Shown here: one piece after another, positions 61,733 to 64,000 of the stretch
Numbering within the stretch: position 1 is the stretch's first letter
Layout of the letters: the number at the start of each line of letters is the position of its first letter
Assembly (NCBI GenBank): GCA_002166865.1
Contig: NHTQ01000001.1
Coordinates: forward strand, 248,001-312,000
Length of the DNA stretch: 64,000 bases
Direction of reading: 5' to 3'
Source of the DNA: Rhodobacteraceae bacterium WFHF2C18
Lineage (GTDB): Bacteria > Pseudomonadota > Alphaproteobacteria > Rhodobacterales > Rhodobacteraceae
The notes under the pieces: model-generated
What the model was told of the DNA's origin: nothing
What the model saw: only the letters and a program-made list of their open reading frames with translations
Database searches by the model: none
Translations under genes and position numbers: made by a program

Positions 61733-64000
61733 GTGCTCAGAGCAATCCTTACCTTTTTCGGCACGATCTTCAGCCTGATTACCCTCGGGCTGGGCGTGAT
61801 CGCGCTGAGCATCGCGGCGGTGTTCCACATCTACGGCCAGGACCTGCCCAGCCACGAGTCCCTGGCCAATTACACCCCCCCGACGATCAGCCGCATCTAT
61901 TCGCAGGAGGGCCGGATCATCGACGAGTTCGCCCGCGAGCGGCGGCTCTTCACCCCGGCCGAGGATATCCCCGATCTGGTCAAGCAGGCCTTCATCTCGG
62001 CCGAGGACAAGAATTTCTACCAGCATTCGGGCTATGACGCGCGCGGCATCGCGGCCGCCATCGTCGAGGCGATCCGCACCCGCGGGGAAACGGTGCGCGG
62101 TGCCTCCACGATCACCCAGCAGGTGATGAAGAACTTCCTGCTCTCCGGCGACCGCCGGATCGAGCGCAAGATCAAGGAGATCATCCTGGCCACCCGCATC
62201 GAGGAGACGCTGGACAAGGAGGCGATCCTCGAACTCTACCTCAACGAGATCTTTCTGGGCCAGAATTCCTACGGCGTGACCGCCGCCGCGCAGACCTATT
62301 TCAACAAGAGCCTGCGCGCGTTGGCGCCGCACGAGGCCGCCTTCCTGGCCTCCATGCCCAAGGCGCCCAGCAATTTCCACCCCGTCCGCAATACCCAGCG
62401 GCTGCGGGACCGGCGCGATTTCGTTCTGGAGGAGATGTTCGAGAACGGCTACCTCGACCGCGCCACCTACGAGGCCGAGGTCGAGAAACCGGTCCGCTCC
62501 GTTCAGCAGGGCGATTTCCCGCCGTTCTCGGCCGATCTGCCCCCCCGCGACTACTTCACCGACGAGATCCGCCGCCAGCTCAGCCGCGATTTCGGCGAGG
62601 GCGAATTCTTCTCGGGCGGCTACAGCGTGCGTGCCACGATCGACCCCGGCATGCAGGACGTCGCCGCCGTGGCCCTGCGCCGCCAGCTGGAGGACTACGA
62701 CCGCGGGCGCGGCAAGTGGCGCGGCACGGGCGAGTCGCTGCCCGCCGAGGCCCTCGAAAGCGAAGACGCCTGGCGCGCCGCGCTGGCCGAGGCCGAGGTC
62801 GCCCGCGACATCACGCTGGATGGCGAATGGCTGCCCGCCGTCGTTCTGGACATCGAGGCGCAGCAGATGCGCCTCGGGATCGAGGGCGTGGCAGAGGGCG
62901 AGGACACGCCTCACGCCGTCCCGCGCGAGGATATCGCCTGGCTGCCCGGCGACTTCTTCGAGACCTTCGAGGTCGGTGAGGTCGTCCACGTACGCCGCGT
63001 CACCGACGAGGCAGGGAACTTCCTGCGCTGGACCCTGCGCCAGGTGCCCGAGGTGCAGGGCGGCTTCGTCGCGATGGACGTGGAAACGGGCCGCGTGATC
63101 GCCATGCAGGGCGGTTTTTCCTACCAGGATTCGGTCTTCAACCGCGCCACGCAGGCCGAACGGCAACCGGGCTCCTCCTTCAAGCCCTTCGTCTATGCCG
63201 CCGCGTTGGACTCGGGCTATTCACCTGCCACCATCGTGGTGGACGCCCCGATCGAGATCGACACGCCCCAGGGTCTCTGGCGGCCGCGCAACGCCTCGAA
63301 CAAGTTCTACGGGCCCACGCCCCTGCGCACCGGCATCGAACGCTCGCGGAACCTGATGACCATCCGGCTGGCGCAGGAAGTTGGCATGGACGTGGTGGCG
63401 AATTACGCTGAAAGGTTCGGCGTCTACGACGACATGGGCGGTTTCCTGGCGAACGCGCTCGGGTCCGACGAGACCACGCTTTACCGCATGGTGTCGGCCT
63501 ATGCGATGTTCGCCAACGGCGGCGAGCGGGTGGAGCCCACGCTGGTGGACCGGGTGCAGGACCGCTACGGCCGCACCGTCTATCGCCACGATCAACGCGA
63601 CTGCGTGGATTGCGCCGATCCCGCCATCCCCAAGACGCGGGGCCCCTGGATCGTCTCGGACCGGCGGCAGGTGATGGATTCCATCACCGCCTACCAGCTC
63701 ACCTCGATGATGCAGGGGGTCGTGGACCGCGGCACCGCGTCGGGCCACGTTGATCTGCCCGTCCCCGTGGCCGGCAAGACCGGCACTACCAACGACGCCC
63801 GCGATGTCTGGTTCGTGGGCTTCACCAGCACAATCGCCGCGGGCTGCTACATCGGCCACGACCAGCCGCGCGGGCTGGGCCGCGGGGCTTATGGCGCCTC
63901 GATGTGCGGGCCCGTGTTCCAGGAGTTCATGCAGCAAGCCGTCACGAAATACGGCGGCGGCGCGTTCGACGTGCCCCCGGGCGGACGCTTCATCAAGATC
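61733..64000 (+). CDS. mrcA: Penicillin-binding protein 1A, N-terminal 756 residues (runs off the window)
   Basis: The frame is open from GTG 61733 to the right edge without a stop, so the C-terminus is missing. An N-terminal transmembrane helix (ILTFFGTIFSLITLGLGVIALSIAAVFHIYG) is followed by a GT51 glycosyltransferase domain (catalytic Glu in AFISAEDKNFYQHSGYD, and GASTITQQVMKN). An OB-like insert comes next, then a transpeptidase domain with SxxK in QPGSSFKPFVYAAA, SRN in IERSRNLMTIRLAQ, and KTGTTND. It builds and crosslinks peptidoglycan. GGGGG lies 5 nt before the GTG; an in-frame ATG at 61703 without a ribosome site would add ten residues. Confidence 0.94.
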   Translation, partial: MLRAILTFFGTIFSLITLGLGVIALSIAAVFHIYGQDLPSHESLANYTPPTISRIYSQEGRIIDEFARERRLFTPAEDIPDLVKQAFISAEDKNFYQHSGYDARGIAAAIVEAIRTRGETVRGASTITQQVMKNFLLSGDRRIERKIKEIILATRIEETLDKEAILELYLNEIFLGQNSYGVTAAAQTYFNKSLRALAPHEAAFLASMPKAPSNFHPVRNTQRLRDRRDFVLEEMFENGYLDRATYEAEVEKPVRSVQQGDFPPFSADLPPRDYFTDEIRRQLSRDFGEGEFFSGGYSVRATIDPGMQDVAAVALRRQLEDYDRGRGKWRGTGESLPAEALESEDAWRAALAEAEVARDITLDGEWLPAVVLDIEAQQMRLGIEGVAEGEDTPHAVPREDIAWLPGDFFETFEVGEVVHVRRVTDEAGNFLRWTLRQVPEVQGGFVAMDVETGRVIAMQGGFSYQDSVFNRATQAERQPGSSFKPFVYAAALDSGYSPATIVVDAPIEIDTPQGLWRPRNASNKFYGPTPLRTGIERSRNLMTIRLAQEVGMDVVANYAERFGVYDDMGGFLANALGSDETTLYRMVSAYAMFANGGERVEPTLVDRVQDRYGRTVYRHDQRDCVDCADPAIPKTRGPWIVSDRRQVMDSITAYQLTSMMQGVVDRGTASGHVDLPVPVAGKTGTTNDARDVWFVGFTSTIAAGCYIGHDQPRGLGRGAYGASMCGPVFQEFMQQAVTKYGGGAFDVPPGGRFIKI

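Noticed and set aside
60251-63166. Long minus-strand open frame opposite amiC and PBP1A
   Set aside because: The plus strand carries complete catalytic motifs of both enzymes; the minus frame has none.

Overview
The window is a stretch of chromosome from a GC-rich alphaproteobacterium, almost certainly of the order Rhodobacterales (Rhodobacter/Roseobacter type). The evidence is the C-terminal end of the gene transfer agent (GTA) tail megatron protein at the left edge, a pyruvate dehydrogenase operon whose E1-beta carries its own lipoyl domain, a glycine-dependent (C4) 5-aminolevulinate synthase with an upstream FNR-type box, the cysG-DUF2849-cysI-cysH-DUF934 sulfate assimilation cluster next to an Lrp-type regulator, and candidate CtrA boxes. 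I see no plasmid, prophage integrase, insertion sequence, CRISPR array or rRNA. Most of the window is ordinary core genome, densely packed, with many 1-14 nt gene overlaps.

Layout. 1-1117: end of GTA gp15. 1127-2365: DksA/TraR protein and cysE, divergent. 2439-6471 (minus): pdhA-pdhB-(84-aa gene)-pdhC, with a perfect AT-rich operator-like palindrome just upstream. 6734-8791: ftsB and divergent aidB. 8802-17983: the main accessory region, with a type I secretion ABC/HlyD pair, two large low-complexity proteins that look like its substrates, an AT-rich regulatory stretch with several inverted repeats, and a LuxR-type regulator coupled to a small HEPN-like protein. 18021-25249: a beta-hydroxyacid dehydrogenase, a penicillin acylase family protein, a response regulator with a degenerate GGDEF-like output domain, a methyltransferase, infC (apparent AUA start) and an acidic membrane-anchored protein.

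25325-31414: fpr and the sulfite/siroheme cluster with an Lrp regulator. 31418-37309: tpiA, an A-type Fe-S carrier, a DUF3307/SatD-like pair, a DUF59 (SufT-like) protein, a fused retropepsin-RimK protein and tgt. 37389-42151: a truncated FkbM methyltransferase, lon, an HU-like protein with an H1-like tail, two tRNA-Val genes, a phosphatase and a 43-residue membrane protein. 42165-48187: an RND efflux pair and a PhoD-like phosphatase. 48321-49554: a frameshifted GNAT acyltransferase facing an XRE regulator that has an operator-like repeat. 49794-49980: two identical tRNA-Asp genes. 50006-53890: a small membrane protein, a haloacetate dehalogenase-like hydrolase, an M20 dipeptidase and hemA. 54005-64000: a RodZ-like protein, ispG, two DsbA-like proteins with an M48 protease, an aminotransferase, an AmiC-type amidase and the start of PBP1A, which runs off the right edge.

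The best candidate for an undescribed system is 8802-17983. A complete inner-membrane type I secretion pair is encoded with two unrelated-looking, Gly/Asn/Asp-rich proteins. One has a recurring 'GD...QxNxxxDxD' module, and the other has an Asn-Thr-Asp tract and a Gly-rich core. A LuxR/CsgD-style regulator diverges from them. I infer that they form an exported surface or matrix layer, but the sequence does not prove this.
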